Positions 26,087 to 34,389 of a stretch of 64,000 bases of DNA are shown here, piece by piece. The DNA is from a bacterium (GTDB lineage: Bacteria; Bacillota; Clostridia; Christensenellales; Aristaeellaceae). The stretch spans positions 31,747-95,746 of the forward strand of contig SFTH01000006.1 in the NCBI GenBank assembly GCA_004563405.1, in the 5' to 3' direction. Both the position numbers and the translations under genes were made by a program. The notes beneath the pieces were generated by a model. That model searched no databases. It worked only from the letters and a program-made list of their open reading frames with translations, and was not told the origin of the DNA. Within the stretch, counting starts at the first letter, position 1. The number at the start of each line of letters is the position of its first letter.

Positions 26087-27421
26087 ATGCTGAAGGTGGC
26101 AAAGTTCGGCGGCTCCTCCCTCGCGGGCGCGGAGCAGTTCCGGCGGGTAAAGGAAATTGTCGAGGCCGATCCCTCGCGCATGTGCGTCGTGGTTTCCGCC
26201 GCGGGCAAGCGCAACAAGAAGGACAGCAAGATCACGGATCTTCTGTACCTGACCCACGCCCACATCAATTACGGCGTGTCCCACGAGGACATCTTTTCGA
26301 TGATCGAGGAGCGCTACTACGGCATCCGGGACGAGCTGGGGCTAAAGTACGATCTGGAGGCGGAGTTCGCCCGGCTGCGCGGCGAGCTGAACCGGGACAT
26401 CTCCGTGGACTATCTGGTCTCCCGGGGCGAATATCTGACCGCCCGGCTGATGAGCGAGTATCTGGGCTTCGGCTTCGTGGACGCAGCAGAGTGCGTGTTC
26501 TTCTCCTACGACGGCCAGATTGACTACGACAAGACCTACGCCGCCATCGCGGAAAAGGCCGTCAAGAGCCCGCGCTTCGTGATGCCCGGCTTCTATGGCG
26601 CGCTGCCCAACGGGCGCATCCGGGTCATGACCCGGGGCGGCAGCGACATCTCCGGCGCCATCGTGGCCAACGCCCTGGACGCGGACATCTACGAGAACTG
26701 GACGGACGTCTCCGGCATCCTGATGGCCGATCCCAAGGTGGTGGAGAACCCACGCCCCATCAAATATGTGACCTACCAGGAGCTGCGGGAGCTCTCCTAC
26801 ATGGGCGCGTCGGTGCTGCACGAGGAATCCATCCTTCCGGTGAAGGAGAAGAACATTCCCCTGAACATCCGCAACACCAACCGGCCCCAGGATCCGGGCA
26901 CGATGATCATGGAGAACATCGACGAAAACCTGTCCCGGAGCCGCAGGCTGATCACCGGCATCGCGGGGCGGCGGAGCTTCACGGTGCTCACGATCTACAA
27001 AAAGCACATCTCCACCGACACCCGCATCATCCGCAAGACGCTGGAGATGCTGGAGGCCTGCAAGGTGGAGGTGGAGCACATCACCCTGGGCGTGGACAGC
27101 TTCAACGTGGTGATGCCCACCGCGCAGATCCGCGACCGCATCTATGACGTGATCTCCGACATCAAGCGGGAGCTCAAGCCGGACCGCATCAAGATGGACG
27201 ACAACATCGCGCTGATCGCCTCGGTGGGCCGCCGGATGGTGAGCGTGCCGGGCTCGTCGGCCAAGCTCTTCGGCGCGCTGGGCGCAAACAACATCAACAT
27301 CCGCATGATCGCGCAGGGCAGCGAAGAAATCAGCATCATCGTGGGCGTGAACAACTGCGACTTTGAGCGCACCATCCGCACGCTCTACGACGCCTTTATG
27401 AACGAGGAGGAAAGCAAATGA
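26087..27421 (+). CDS. lysC: Aspartate kinase
   Basis: The 444-residue enzyme has the kinase signature VAKFGGSSLAGAEQFRRVKE, the substrate region RGGSDISGAIVANALDADIY and C-terminal tandem ACT domains (including SVPGSSAKLFGALGANNINI). It phosphorylates aspartate, the first step toward threonine, methionine, lysine and isoleucine. Feedback inhibition through the ACT domains is expected. The ATG at 26087 lies 10 bases after AGGAGG; an earlier GTG at 26078 is too close to the SD. The stop overlaps the asd start. Confidence 0.94.
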   Translation: MLKVAKFGGSSLAGAEQFRRVKEIVEADPSRMCVVVSAAGKRNKKDSKITDLLYLTHAHINYGVSHEDIFSMIEERYYGIRDELGLKYDLEAEFARLRGELNRDISVDYLVSRGEYLTARLMSEYLGFGFVDAAECVFFSYDGQIDYDKTYAAIAEKAVKSPRFVMPGFYGALPNGRIRVMTRGGSDISGAIVANALDADIYENWTDVSGILMADPKVVENPRPIKYVTYQELRELSYMGASVLHEESILPVKEKNIPLNIRNTNRPQDPGTMIMENIDENLSRSRRLITGIAGRRSFTVLTIYKKHISTDTRIIRKTLEMLEACKVEVEHITLGVDSFNVVMPTAQIRDRIYDVISDIKRELKPDRIKMDDNIALIASVGRRMVSVPGSSAKLFGALGANNINIRMIAQGSEEISIIVGVNNCDFERTIRTLYDAFMNEEESK

Positions 27422-28422
27422 AGACCTACAACGTAGCCGTACTGGGCGCTACCGGCGCCGTGGGCCAGCAGATGATTCAGGTGCTGGAGGAGCGCAACTT
27501 CCCGGTGGGAACGCTGCTTCCCCTGGCCAGCGCCCGCAGCGTGGGCAAGACCGTGACCTTCCGGGGCGAGCAGATCGCCATCCAGGAGGCCACCGACGAC
27601 GCCTTCAAGGGCATGGATTTCGTGCTGGGCGCGGTGCAGAACGCCCCGGCCAAGCGCTTCGCACCGGCAATTGTCAAGGCGGGCGCGGTGTTCATCGACA
27701 ATTCCTCCGCCTTCCGCATGGACGACGATGTGCCGCTGGTGGTGCCGGAGATCAACCCCGAGGATGCAAAGCTCCACAAGGGCATCATCGCCAACCCGAA
27801 CTGTTCCACCATCATCACGCTGGTGGCTCTGAGCGGCATCCGCAGGGTCACGGAGATCGAAAAGATGGTCGCCTGCACCTATCAGGCGGTCTCCGGCGCG
27901 GGCGTGGAGGGCATGCGCGAGCTTGAGAGCCAGATTGCGGCCCAGGCCGAGGGCAAGGTGATCGAAAGCAGCACCTTCCCCTGCCAGATTCTCTCCAACG
28001 TCATCCCCATGATCGGCAGCGAGCTGGACAACGGCTACACCACCGAGGAGATGAAGATGCAGAACGAGGGCCGCAAGATCATGCACCTGCCCGATCTGAA
28101 GGTGTGCTGCACCTGCGTGCGCGTGCCGGTAATGCGCTCCCACTCCATCTCCGTGCAGTTCGTCACCAAGGAGCCCATGAGCGTGGAGCAGGCCCGCGAA
28201 GCGATCAGGGCCGCCAGGGGCTGCGTGCTCATCGACGATCTCAACGGCCGCAACTACCCCACCCCGCTGGACACCACCGATCAGGATCTGGTGTATGTGG
28301 GCCGCATCCGCCGCGACCTGATCGACGACGCGCGCGGACTCACCCTGTGGTGCTGCGGCGACCAGATCCGCAAGGGCGCGGCCACCAACTGCGTGCAGAT
28401 CGCCGAGCTGCTGGCGGACTGA
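27418..28422 (+). CDS. asd: Aspartate-semialdehyde dehydrogenase
   Basis: The 334-residue protein has the NADP-binding VAVLGATGAVGQQMIQVLEE, the active-site cysteine in ANPNCSTIITL and the C-terminal half with the conserved VPVMRSHSISVQF. It reduces aspartyl phosphate to aspartate semialdehyde, supplying Hom. It overlaps lysC by 4 bases, so kinase and dehydrogenase are coupled, which fits channelling of the unstable intermediate. Confidence 0.95.
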   Translation: MKTYNVAVLGATGAVGQQMIQVLEERNFPVGTLLPLASARSVGKTVTFRGEQIAIQEATDDAFKGMDFVLGAVQNAPAKRFAPAIVKAGAVFIDNSSAFRMDDDVPLVVPEINPEDAKLHKGIIANPNCSTIITLVALSGIRRVTEIEKMVACTYQAVSGAGVEGMRELESQIAAQAEGKVIESSTFPCQILSNVIPMIGSELDNGYTTEEMKMQNEGRKIMHLPDLKVCCTCVRVPVMRSHSISVQFVTKEPMSVEQAREAIRAARGCVLIDDLNGRNYPTPLDTTDQDLVYVGRIRRDLIDDARGLTLWCCGDQIRKGAATNCVQIAELLAD

Positions 28423-28445
28423 GGCGAAATTTACTTAAGCTTCGG

Positions 28446-28474
28446 TTGTCTTTCCCGGGAAAATATGCTATATT
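28446..28474 (+). promoter_or_regulatory. Sigma-A promoter of the DUF1846 gene
   Basis: TTGTCT (28446-28451), 17 bases, TATATT (28469-28474). A small GC-rich inverted repeat (GGGCGCCCGTTCGGGCGTCC region, about 28492-28512) lies in the leader. Confidence 0.7.
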
Positions 28475-28556
28475 GGTAAGGGCCATTCAAGCGGGCGCCC
28501 GTTCGGGCGTCCGCTTTTTGATTTTGATTTTTGTTGAGGCAATGGAGGCTGGCAAT

Positions 28557-30038
28557 ATGAGAACCGGGTTTGACTCTCAGAAATACATTCAACTGCAATC
28601 GGAAAGAATCCGTGATCGCATCGCCCAGTTCGGCGGCAAGCTGTATCTGGAGTTCGGCGGCAAGCTGTTCGACGACTATCACGCCGCGCGGGTGCTGCCG
28701 GGCTTCGCGCCGGACAACAAGATCCGCATGCTGATGGAGCTGAAGGATCAAGCGGAAATCGTGATCGCCATCAACGCCAACGACATCGAGAAGAACAAGA
28801 AGCGCGGCGACCTGGACATCACCTACGACGTGGACGTAATTCGCCTGGTGGACGTGTTCCGGGACTTCGGGCTGTATGTGAGCAGCATCGCGCTGACCCA
28901 GTACACCGGCCAGCCCTCCGCCGAAATCTTCGAGGCGCGGATGAAGAAGCTGGGGCTGAACGTCTACCGCCTCTACCGCATTCCGGACTATCCGGCCAAC
29001 ATTCCCCACATCGTCAGCGACGAGGGCTACGGCCGCAACGACTACATCCCCACCACGCGCTCCCTGGTGGTGGTCACCGCCCCGGGCCCGGGCAGCGGCA
29101 AGATGGCCACCTGCCTGTCCCAGCTCTACCACGAGCACCAGCACGGCGTGCAGGCGGGCTACGCGAAGTTTGAAACCTTCCCCATCTGGAACCTGCCGCT
29201 GAAGCACCCGGTCAACCTGGCCTACGAGGCCGCCACCGCCGATCTGAACGACGTGAACATGATCGACCCCTTCCATCTGGACGCCTACGGCGAGACCACG
29301 GTGAACTACAACCGGGACATTGAAATCTTCCCGGTGCTGCGGGCGATGTTCGAACGCATCTACGGCCATTGCCCCTACAAAAGCCCCACGGACATGGGCG
29401 TGAACATGGCGGGATACGCCATCGTGGACGACGAAGCCTGCCGCGAGGCGTCGAAGGCGGAAATCATCCGCCGCTACTTCAAGTCCGCCCGCCTGCTGCG
29501 GGAGGGACTGGCCGAGCCGGAGGAGATTCAGAAGCAGGAGCTGCTGATGCACACGCTGGGCATCACGCCCGAGCAGCGCCCCGCCGTGCTGCCCGCACGG
29601 CGCGTGGCCGAGGCGACCGGCGAACCCGCCACCGCCATCGAGCTGCCGGACGGCCGCGTGGTGACCGGCAAGACCTCGAACCTGCTGGGCGCATCCTCCG
29701 CGGCGCTGCTGAACGCGCTGAAGGAGCTGGCCGGCATCCCGGACGAGATCAAGCTCATCGCCCCCGAGGTGATCGAGCCCATTCAGAACCTGAAGGTCAA
29801 CCACCTGGGCAATCGCAATCCACGGCTGCACACCAACGAGGTGCTCATCGCCCTGACGATCTGCGCAGCCACCGACCGCACCGCCGCCCAGGCCATCGAC
29901 CAGCTGGAGCATCTCTCCGGCAGCGAGGTGCACTCCAGCGTCATCCTCTCCCAGGTGGACGAGGATCTGTTCAAGCGGCTGGGTGCAAATGTCACCTGCG
30001 ACCCGACTTATCAGACCAACCGGCTCTATCACAAGTGA
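28557..30038 (+). CDS. DUF1846 family protein
   Basis: The 493-residue protein is recognisable as DUF1846 by its N-terminal GFDSQKYIQLQSERIRDRI, the nucleotide-binding-like TAPGPGSGKMATCLSQLYHE (about residue 175) and its length. Structures of the family show a P-loop-like fold, but the biochemical role is not established. The ATG at 28557 has TGGAGG 8 bases upstream. It has its own promoter, is followed by a flavin reductase gene after 46 bases, and shows no sign of damage. Confidence 0.85.
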   Translation: MRTGFDSQKYIQLQSERIRDRIAQFGGKLYLEFGGKLFDDYHAARVLPGFAPDNKIRMLMELKDQAEIVIAINANDIEKNKKRGDLDITYDVDVIRLVDVFRDFGLYVSSIALTQYTGQPSAEIFEARMKKLGLNVYRLYRIPDYPANIPHIVSDEGYGRNDYIPTTRSLVVVTAPGPGSGKMATCLSQLYHEHQHGVQAGYAKFETFPIWNLPLKHPVNLAYEAATADLNDVNMIDPFHLDAYGETTVNYNRDIEIFPVLRAMFERIYGHCPYKSPTDMGVNMAGYAIVDDEACREASKAEIIRRYFKSARLLREGLAEPEEIQKQELLMHTLGITPEQRPAVLPARRVAEATGEPATAIELPDGRVVTGKTSNLLGASSAALLNALKELAGIPDEIKLIAPEVIEPIQNLKVNHLGNRNPRLHTNEVLIALTICAATDRTAAQAIDQLEHLSGSEVHSSVILSQVDEDLFKRLGANVTCDPTYQTNRLYHK

Positions 30039-30084
30039 TTTTGAAGCGTCTGCACGCATAGATGCAGCCACGGAGGTGTTTGAC

Positions 30085-30594
30085 ATGAAGGAAATCCATT
30101 ATCTGGACGCGATCCGCACGACCACGGAGCACCTGGCCCACGGCGGCGTGTTCCTCAACATCGGCGGCGAAAAGCCCAACACGATGACCATCGGCTGGGC
30201 GAGCGTGGGCTGGCTCTGGAACAAGCCCGTCTTCATGGTGCTGGTTCGCCCCCAGCGCCACAGCTACGACATGCTCCTGCGCGCCGGGGAATTTACCGTG
30301 AGCGTGCCCACGGCAAATCCCCTCCGGAAGGAGCTGGCCTTTGCCGGAACTGCGTCCGGCCGGGACTGCGACAAGTTCAGCGGCCACGGCCTCACCGCCC
30401 TGCCCGCGCAGGTGGTGAACGCGCCCATCGTGGGCGAATGTGGGCTGCACTTTGAGTGCCGCACGCTGCTCACCCAGGACATGACGCCCGACCGCATGGC
30501 GGCGGAAATCCTCGACGGCAGCTATTCCGCCCGGGACTTCCACACGCTGTTCTTCGGTGAAATCCTGCGCTGCTACACCACGGACGAGGATTGA
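30085..30594 (+). CDS. Flavin reductase family / FMN-binding split-barrel protein
   Basis: The 169-residue protein has the flavin reductase-like barrel: GGVFLNIGGEKPNTMTIGWA, a VLVRPQRHSYDMLLRAGEF segment and FTVSVPTANPLRKELAFAG. Such proteins bind FMN and reduce it or act as small flavodoxin-like oxidoreductases. Nothing nearby fixes the substrate. It begins behind GGAGG and ends at a strong terminator. Confidence 0.85.
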   Translation: MKEIHYLDAIRTTTEHLAHGGVFLNIGGEKPNTMTIGWASVGWLWNKPVFMVLVRPQRHSYDMLLRAGEFTVSVPTANPLRKELAFAGTASGRDCDKFSGHGLTALPAQVVNAPIVGECGLHFECRTLLTQDMTPDRMAAEILDGSYSARDFHTLFFGEILRCYTTDED

Positions 30595-30636
30595 TTCCTC
30601 GCCGCAATTTCCAGCGCACAAGCTCTGTGTGAAACC

Positions 30637-30668
30637 GGCCGCCGGATGATCTTCATCCGGCGGCCCTT
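30637..30668 (+). terminator. Rho-independent terminator
   Basis: GGCCGCCGGATGA (30637-30649) pairs perfectly with 30653-30665, followed by CTTTG. It isolates the downstream sigG promoter. Confidence 0.85.
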
Positions 30669-30669
30669 T

Positions 30670-30699
30670 GTATACCTCGCCCTCAAAGCGGCAATACTT
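30670..30699 (+). promoter_or_regulatory. Candidate sigma-F-type promoter of sigG
   Basis: GTATA (30670-30674), 15 bases, then GGCAATACTT (30690-30699). This matches the sigma-F consensus as I know it (GYATA, about 15 bases, GGNRANAMTR) except at the last base. Transcription of sigG by sigma-F is the known arrangement in spore formers. No sigma-A boxes are visible here. Confidence 0.55.
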
Positions 30700-30719
30700 T
30701 TGCCGTTGGGGGTGAAGAA

Positions 30720-31493
30720 ATGAGCCTGAACAAAGTGGAAATCTGCGGGGTGGACACCGCCTCGCTTCCCGTTCTGTCCCACGAAACCATGCGCGCGCTG
30801 ATGGAGCGCGCCCACGCGGGCGACATGGAGGCCCGGCACGAGCTGATACAGGGCAATCTGCGGCTGGTGCTGAGCGTCCTTCAGCGCTTTCACAACCGGG
30901 GCGAAAACGTGGACGACCTGTTTCAGGTGGGCTGCATCGGCCTGATGAAGGGCGTGGACAACTTCGACCTGAGCATGAACGTGCGGTTGAGCACCTACTG
31001 CGTGCCCATGATCATCGGCGAAATCCGCCGCTACCTGCGGGACAACAATCCTATCCGCGTGTCCCGCTCCCTGCGGGACACCGCCTACAAGGCGCTCAAG
31101 GCCCGGGACGCGCTCTCGGCGCGCAACAATCAGGATCCCACCATCGCGGAGATCGCCCGGGAGATGGACATGTCGGAGGAGGATGTGGTCTTCGCGCTGG
31201 AGGCCATTCAGGATCCCGTGTCCTTTTCCGATCCCGTGTATCAGGACGGCAGCGACGCCATCTATGTGGCCGACCAGATCCGGGACAACCGGGTCAGCGA
31301 GGACGACTGGGTGCGCGATCTCTCCATCAAAAACGCCATCGAGCACCTGCCGGGCCGGGAGCAGAAGATCATCCGCCAGCGCTTCTTCATGGGCAAGACC
31401 CAGATGGAGGTCGCCGATGAAATCGGCATCTCTCAGGCACAGGTCTCCCGCCTGGAGAAGGCCGCGCTGAAGCAGATGCAAAAGTACATCTGA
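30720..31493 (+). CDS. sigG: RNA polymerase sporulation sigma factor sigma-G
   Basis: The 257-residue protein begins NKVEICGVDTASLPVL, which is diagnostic of sigma-G. It has region 2 (NLRLVLSVLQRFHNRGENVD, DLFQVGCIGLMKGVDNFDLS), region 3 and a region 4 helix-turn-helix (KTQMEVADEIGISQAQVSRL). Sigma-G drives late gene expression in the forespore after engulfment, including small acid-soluble proteins, their protease Gpr (at 58229) and germination proteins. In Bacillus, sigE and spoIIGA lie upstream; here they do not. It is a single gene behind a forespore-type promoter. Confidence 0.95.
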   Translation: MSLNKVEICGVDTASLPVLSHETMRALMERAHAGDMEARHELIQGNLRLVLSVLQRFHNRGENVDDLFQVGCIGLMKGVDNFDLSMNVRLSTYCVPMIIGEIRRYLRDNNPIRVSRSLRDTAYKALKARDALSARNNQDPTIAEIAREMDMSEEDVVFALEAIQDPVSFSDPVYQDGSDAIYVADQIRDNRVSEDDWVRDLSIKNAIEHLPGREQKIIRQRFFMGKTQMEVADEIGISQAQVSRLEKAALKQMQKYI

Positions 31494-31660
31494 GGGCACG
31501 GCAGACGGCCCCGCAGGCCGTTCGGACGCGGCATCGTCCCTGCGAAACGACGCGCAGCCGCGCTGGCAGGTAGGCACGCACGCGCCCACGCAAAAGCGCC
31601 GCTGCCGCGCCGGACAATGCGGGCGCATGCGGCTTCGCCACCGTGCAGCATTTGTTGCCC

Positions 31661-31703
31661 TAAAACACGGGCGCGCCGGTTCCGCTTTCGAACCGGCGCG
31701 CCC
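31661..31703 (-). terminator. Rho-independent terminator
   Basis: GGGCGCGCCGGTT (31669-31681) pairs with AACCGGCGCGCCC (31691-31703). On the minus strand it is followed by GTGTTTTAG. It ends the parvulin lipoprotein gene. The rest of 31494-31660 holds nothing I can identify. Confidence 0.8.
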
Positions 31704-31718
31704 GCCTGATTTGTTCGG

Positions 31719-33110
31719 TTATTCCTCGGCAAATACCGCCATGAAGGCGTCCACGTTGTAGCTGACGTTCGCGCCGTCCACCCACGCAGTGATCGTATCC
31801 TCGCAGTGCTGGTTCTGCGCGTCCTCCAGCGCCTCGGCGTAGAGGGCGTCGCGCACCTCGTCCAGGTCAACCTCGCCACCGAGCACATCTGCCGTGTACT
31901 GGATGATGTGCACGCCGCTGCCGCTGACCACGGGCTCCGCGGTGTACTCGCCCACCTGGTTGAGCGCCATCGCCGCATCGCGGAAGTTGGACTCCCAGTT
32001 GGTGGAAGCAGCGCTGACGTAGTAGCCGCGGGTGGCGGTGGGCTCGTTCTGCATTCCGGGGTCCTCGCCGTACTCGGCGATCAGATCCTCGAAGCTCTCG
32101 CCCGCCTCGAGCTTTTCATAGATTTCGTCCGTGCTGGCCTTCACGTCGTCCAGACAGGCCTGCTCCGCCGCCTTGACGGCGGTCTCCAGGCTGGGCACCG
32201 TGGCTTCAATCGCGTCGATCTCCGCCTGCACCTCCTCGGCGCTGCGCTCGCCCTCCTCGATCTCGCCGTCGTTGGCCGCCTCCAGCTCCGCAGCCAGAGT
32301 GTCCAGATCGCTCTGCGCGTCCTCCAGCGCGGAGACCGCGTCGGTGTAGGCCGACTTGATCTCGTCGCCGGGGATCAGCAGGATGTGCTTGACCGTGCGG
32401 TAACCGTCGGGCCGCCAGCAGACGATGGCGTCGTCGCCGGTCATCGCGGATTCGAAGGAGCTGCCGTCGGTGTAGCTCGCCTCCTGCTCGGCGACCTTCG
32501 CATCGTAGGCCGCCTGAAGCTCCTCATCGCTCAGCTCTGCGATTTCGCCGCGCAGGAGCTCTTCCATCTTGTCCTCCTTGGCGCTGATCAGCAGGTTGGC
32601 GTAGTAGCTGTCGTAGTCCATGCCGGTCTGGCGCAGCAGCACCCGGGCGCGCTCCTCGCGCTCCGCATCGTTCTTGCCCTCGACGGACTCCAGCGCGGAG
32701 GCCTTTGCGCTCTCATAATAGGACTGCGCGTCCGACGCCACCTGTTCGAGTTCCTCGTCGTCCAGGCTGTTGGCCTCGTCAAACTTTGCCGCCACGATCT
32801 CGGCGCGCACATGCTGCTTCAGCACGTCCTCGGCCAGCATCTGAACGTCGCTTTCCGTCATCTGATAGCCGAAGTAATAGTAGTACATATAGTTGGTCTG
32901 GTTGTAGGAGCTGTTGAAATCTCCCATGGCCTCGCCGATGGTCACTTCGCCGCCATCATAGCTTGCGGCGACCGCGCTGTAGGCCTTGTCCACCTTCGCG
33001 ATGTCCTCATCAGCCTGCATCTTTGCGTCCACTTCGATCAAATTGCAGCCGGAAAGCGCGAGGGCCAGCGCGAGCGCCAGACCGAGCACCTTGGCAAATC
33101 CTGCTTTCAT
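31719..33110 (-). CDS. Parvulin-type peptidyl-prolyl isomerase lipoprotein (PrsA/SurA-like) with domain insertion
   Basis: The 463-residue protein has a lipoprotein signal (LALALALALSGCNLIE, lipid-modified Cys at about 22) and an N-terminal helical chaperone region with a SurA/PrsA look. Its PPIase domain is split. The first strand VKHILLIPG is followed by about 80 residues of predicted coiled coil (DAVSALEDAQSDLDTLAAEL onward). The fold then resumes at EKLEAGESFEDLIAEYGEDP and ends with the conserved GVHIIQYT. It should assist folding of exported proteins on the outer face of the membrane. A short acidic tail follows. It has its own promoter and terminator. Confidence 0.85.
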   Translation of the reverse strand: MKAGFAKVLGLALALALALSGCNLIEVDAKMQADEDIAKVDKAYSAVAASYDGGEVTIGEAMGDFNSSYNQTNYMYYYYFGYQMTESDVQMLAEDVLKQHVRAEIVAAKFDEANSLDDEELEQVASDAQSYYESAKASALESVEGKNDAEREERARVLLRQTGMDYDSYYANLLISAKEDKMEELLRGEIAELSDEELQAAYDAKVAEQEASYTDGSSFESAMTGDDAIVCWRPDGYRTVKHILLIPGDEIKSAYTDAVSALEDAQSDLDTLAAELEAANDGEIEEGERSAEEVQAEIDAIEATVPSLETAVKAAEQACLDDVKASTDEIYEKLEAGESFEDLIAEYGEDPGMQNEPTATRGYYVSAASTNWESNFRDAAMALNQVGEYTAEPVVSGSGVHIIQYTADVLGGEVDLDEVRDALYAEALEDAQNQHCEDTITAWVDGANVSYNVDAFMAVFAEE

Positions 33111-33159
33111 GTGCTTCTTCCTTTCAATAATCCAGAATTCGAAGAGTGTCTAATAGTAT

Positions 33160-33187
33160 ATTATACACATTTCCACGGAATAAGCAA
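33160..33187 (-). promoter_or_regulatory. Sigma-A promoter of the parvulin gene
   Basis: On the minus strand TTGCTT (33187-33182), 16 bases, TATAAT (33165-33160). It overlaps the stop codon and last codons of the upstream gene. Confidence 0.75.
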
Positions 33188-33697
33188 GTTATTTTCATTA
33201 ACGCGGGGCCAGGGCGCGCAGAGCAGACCGGCGCAGCTCTCCCAGGGGCGATCCGGCGGCGCGCCGGTCTCCAGCGCGCACAGCCGCCCTGGCCCCAAGA
33301 TGCGCGCAAAGGCGGAAATTTCCCCCGGCGCAACATTCACCAGGAGAAGCTCCGAAACCACCAGCGAGAGATTGCGCCGCGCGTAGCGCCTCAGCCGCGA
33401 AAGCTCCCGGGACAGGCGCGCGCCCCGGCCGAACAGCGCGCCGTCCGCCAGCGCGAGGCGTTCCACCGGGAGCTGGGCGGCCAGCGCTGCCGCGACAATC
33501 GCCGCTGCGCCGGAGCCCGCCACGCACACCCAGTCGCAGCGCTCGCGCATTTCCCGCAGCGCCTCCTGCGCCTGGGGCAACAGACGCTCATTTTCATCGA
33601 AAATGAGCGCCAAACAGGGATTCTTCAATTGCTCTTGTGGAAGCGCGACCGCGCGCGTCGGATCCGCCAGAAACAGTACGCCCCGCTTCTCCTCCAT
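33161..33697 (-). CDS. Hypothetical protein, alpha/beta-hydrolase-like
   Basis: The 178-residue protein is soluble and Ala/Arg/Leu rich. A segment DWVCVAGSGAAAIVAAALAA with downstream VERLALADGALF resembles the nucleophile elbow (G-x-S-x-G) and following strand of alpha/beta hydrolases, but no catalytic Asp or His is obvious and the length is short. It may be a degraded or divergent hydrolase. The ATG at 33697 follows GGGAGG. It lies downstream of the Ktr/Trk genes with a 32-base gap and is probably cotranscribed. Its last codons overlap the promoter of the parvulin gene. Confidence 0.55.
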   Translation of the reverse strand: MEEKRGVLFLADPTRAVALPQEQLKNPCLALIFDENERLLPQAQEALREMRERCDWVCVAGSGAAAIVAAALAAQLPVERLALADGALFGRGARLSRELSRLRRYARRNLSLVVSELLLVNVAPGEISAFARILGPGRLCALETGAPPDRPWESCAGLLCAPWPRVNENNLLIPWKCV

Positions 33698-33729
33698 GCA
33701 CACCTCCCGGCCCGCCCCGCGGGCTCCGC

Positions 33730-34365
33730 CTAGCTTTGCGCCTGGGACACCACGAGCATCACGTCCTGCGCGCCGATGCAGGTGTGCATGTCCGGCATGG
33801 CGTTGACCACCTCGCCGCTGCGCACGGCCACCACGTTGATGCGCTCCTTTGCGCGCAGATTCAGCTCCTTGAGGGTCTTGCCGATCCACTCCGGGCGCGG
33901 GCGCATCTCCATCAGCGAATACTCGGGCGAGAGCTCGATGAAGTCCAATATCTTCTCCGATACCAGATTATGCGCGACGCGCTGCCCCATATCCCGCTCC
34001 GGGAAAAGAACCTTGTCCGCCCCCAGCTTGGTGAGCATGCGCCCGTGGAAGTCGTCGTAGGCCTTCACGATCACATGGGGCACGCCCATCTCCTTGAGCT
34101 GCATGGTGATCACGCCGCTGGCCTTCACGTCGTCGCCCATGGTGACGACGGCCACGTCGAATTCTCCCGCGCCAATCTGCTCCAGCACGCTGTGATCCAT
34201 GGCGTCGCCGCACACCACGTCGGTGAGGAGGCTGCGGTGCGTCTCCACCGCCTCCATGCTGCGATCGATGGCCAGCACCTGCTTGCCCTCGGCGGCCAGT
34301 GTGGTGGCTACGGCGGAGCCGAAGCGCCCGAGGCCCACGATGAGGTATTGCTTGTTTCTTTTCAT
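33730..34365 (-). CDS. ktrA: Potassium uptake regulatory subunit (KtrA/TrkA, RCK domains)
   Basis: The 211-residue protein has an RCK_N Rossmann domain (YLIVGLGRFGSAVATTLAAE) and an RCK_C domain. It binds ATP/ADP or NAD(H) on the cytoplasmic side and gates the membrane subunit encoded just upstream. The second ATG (34365) is preferred because GGAGG lies 8 bases before it, while the first ATG overlaps that SD. A single RCK pair fits KtrA or KtrC rather than the doubled TrkA. Confidence 0.9.
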   Translation of the reverse strand: MKRNKQYLIVGLGRFGSAVATTLAAEGKQVLAIDRSMEAVETHRSLLTDVVCGDAMDHSVLEQIGAGEFDVAVVTMGDDVKASGVITMQLKEMGVPHVIVKAYDDFHGRMLTKLGADKVLFPERDMGQRVAHNLVSEKILDFIELSPEYSLMEMRPRPEWIGKTLKELNLRAKERINVVAVRSGEVVNAMPDMHTCIGAQDVMLVVSQAQS

Positions 34366-34389
34366 ATCATTTTCCTCCAAGCCATCGGC

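Noticed and set aside
31494..31660. Possible small gene or RNA after sigG
   Set aside because: No start with an SD and no convincing structure beyond the terminator that follows.
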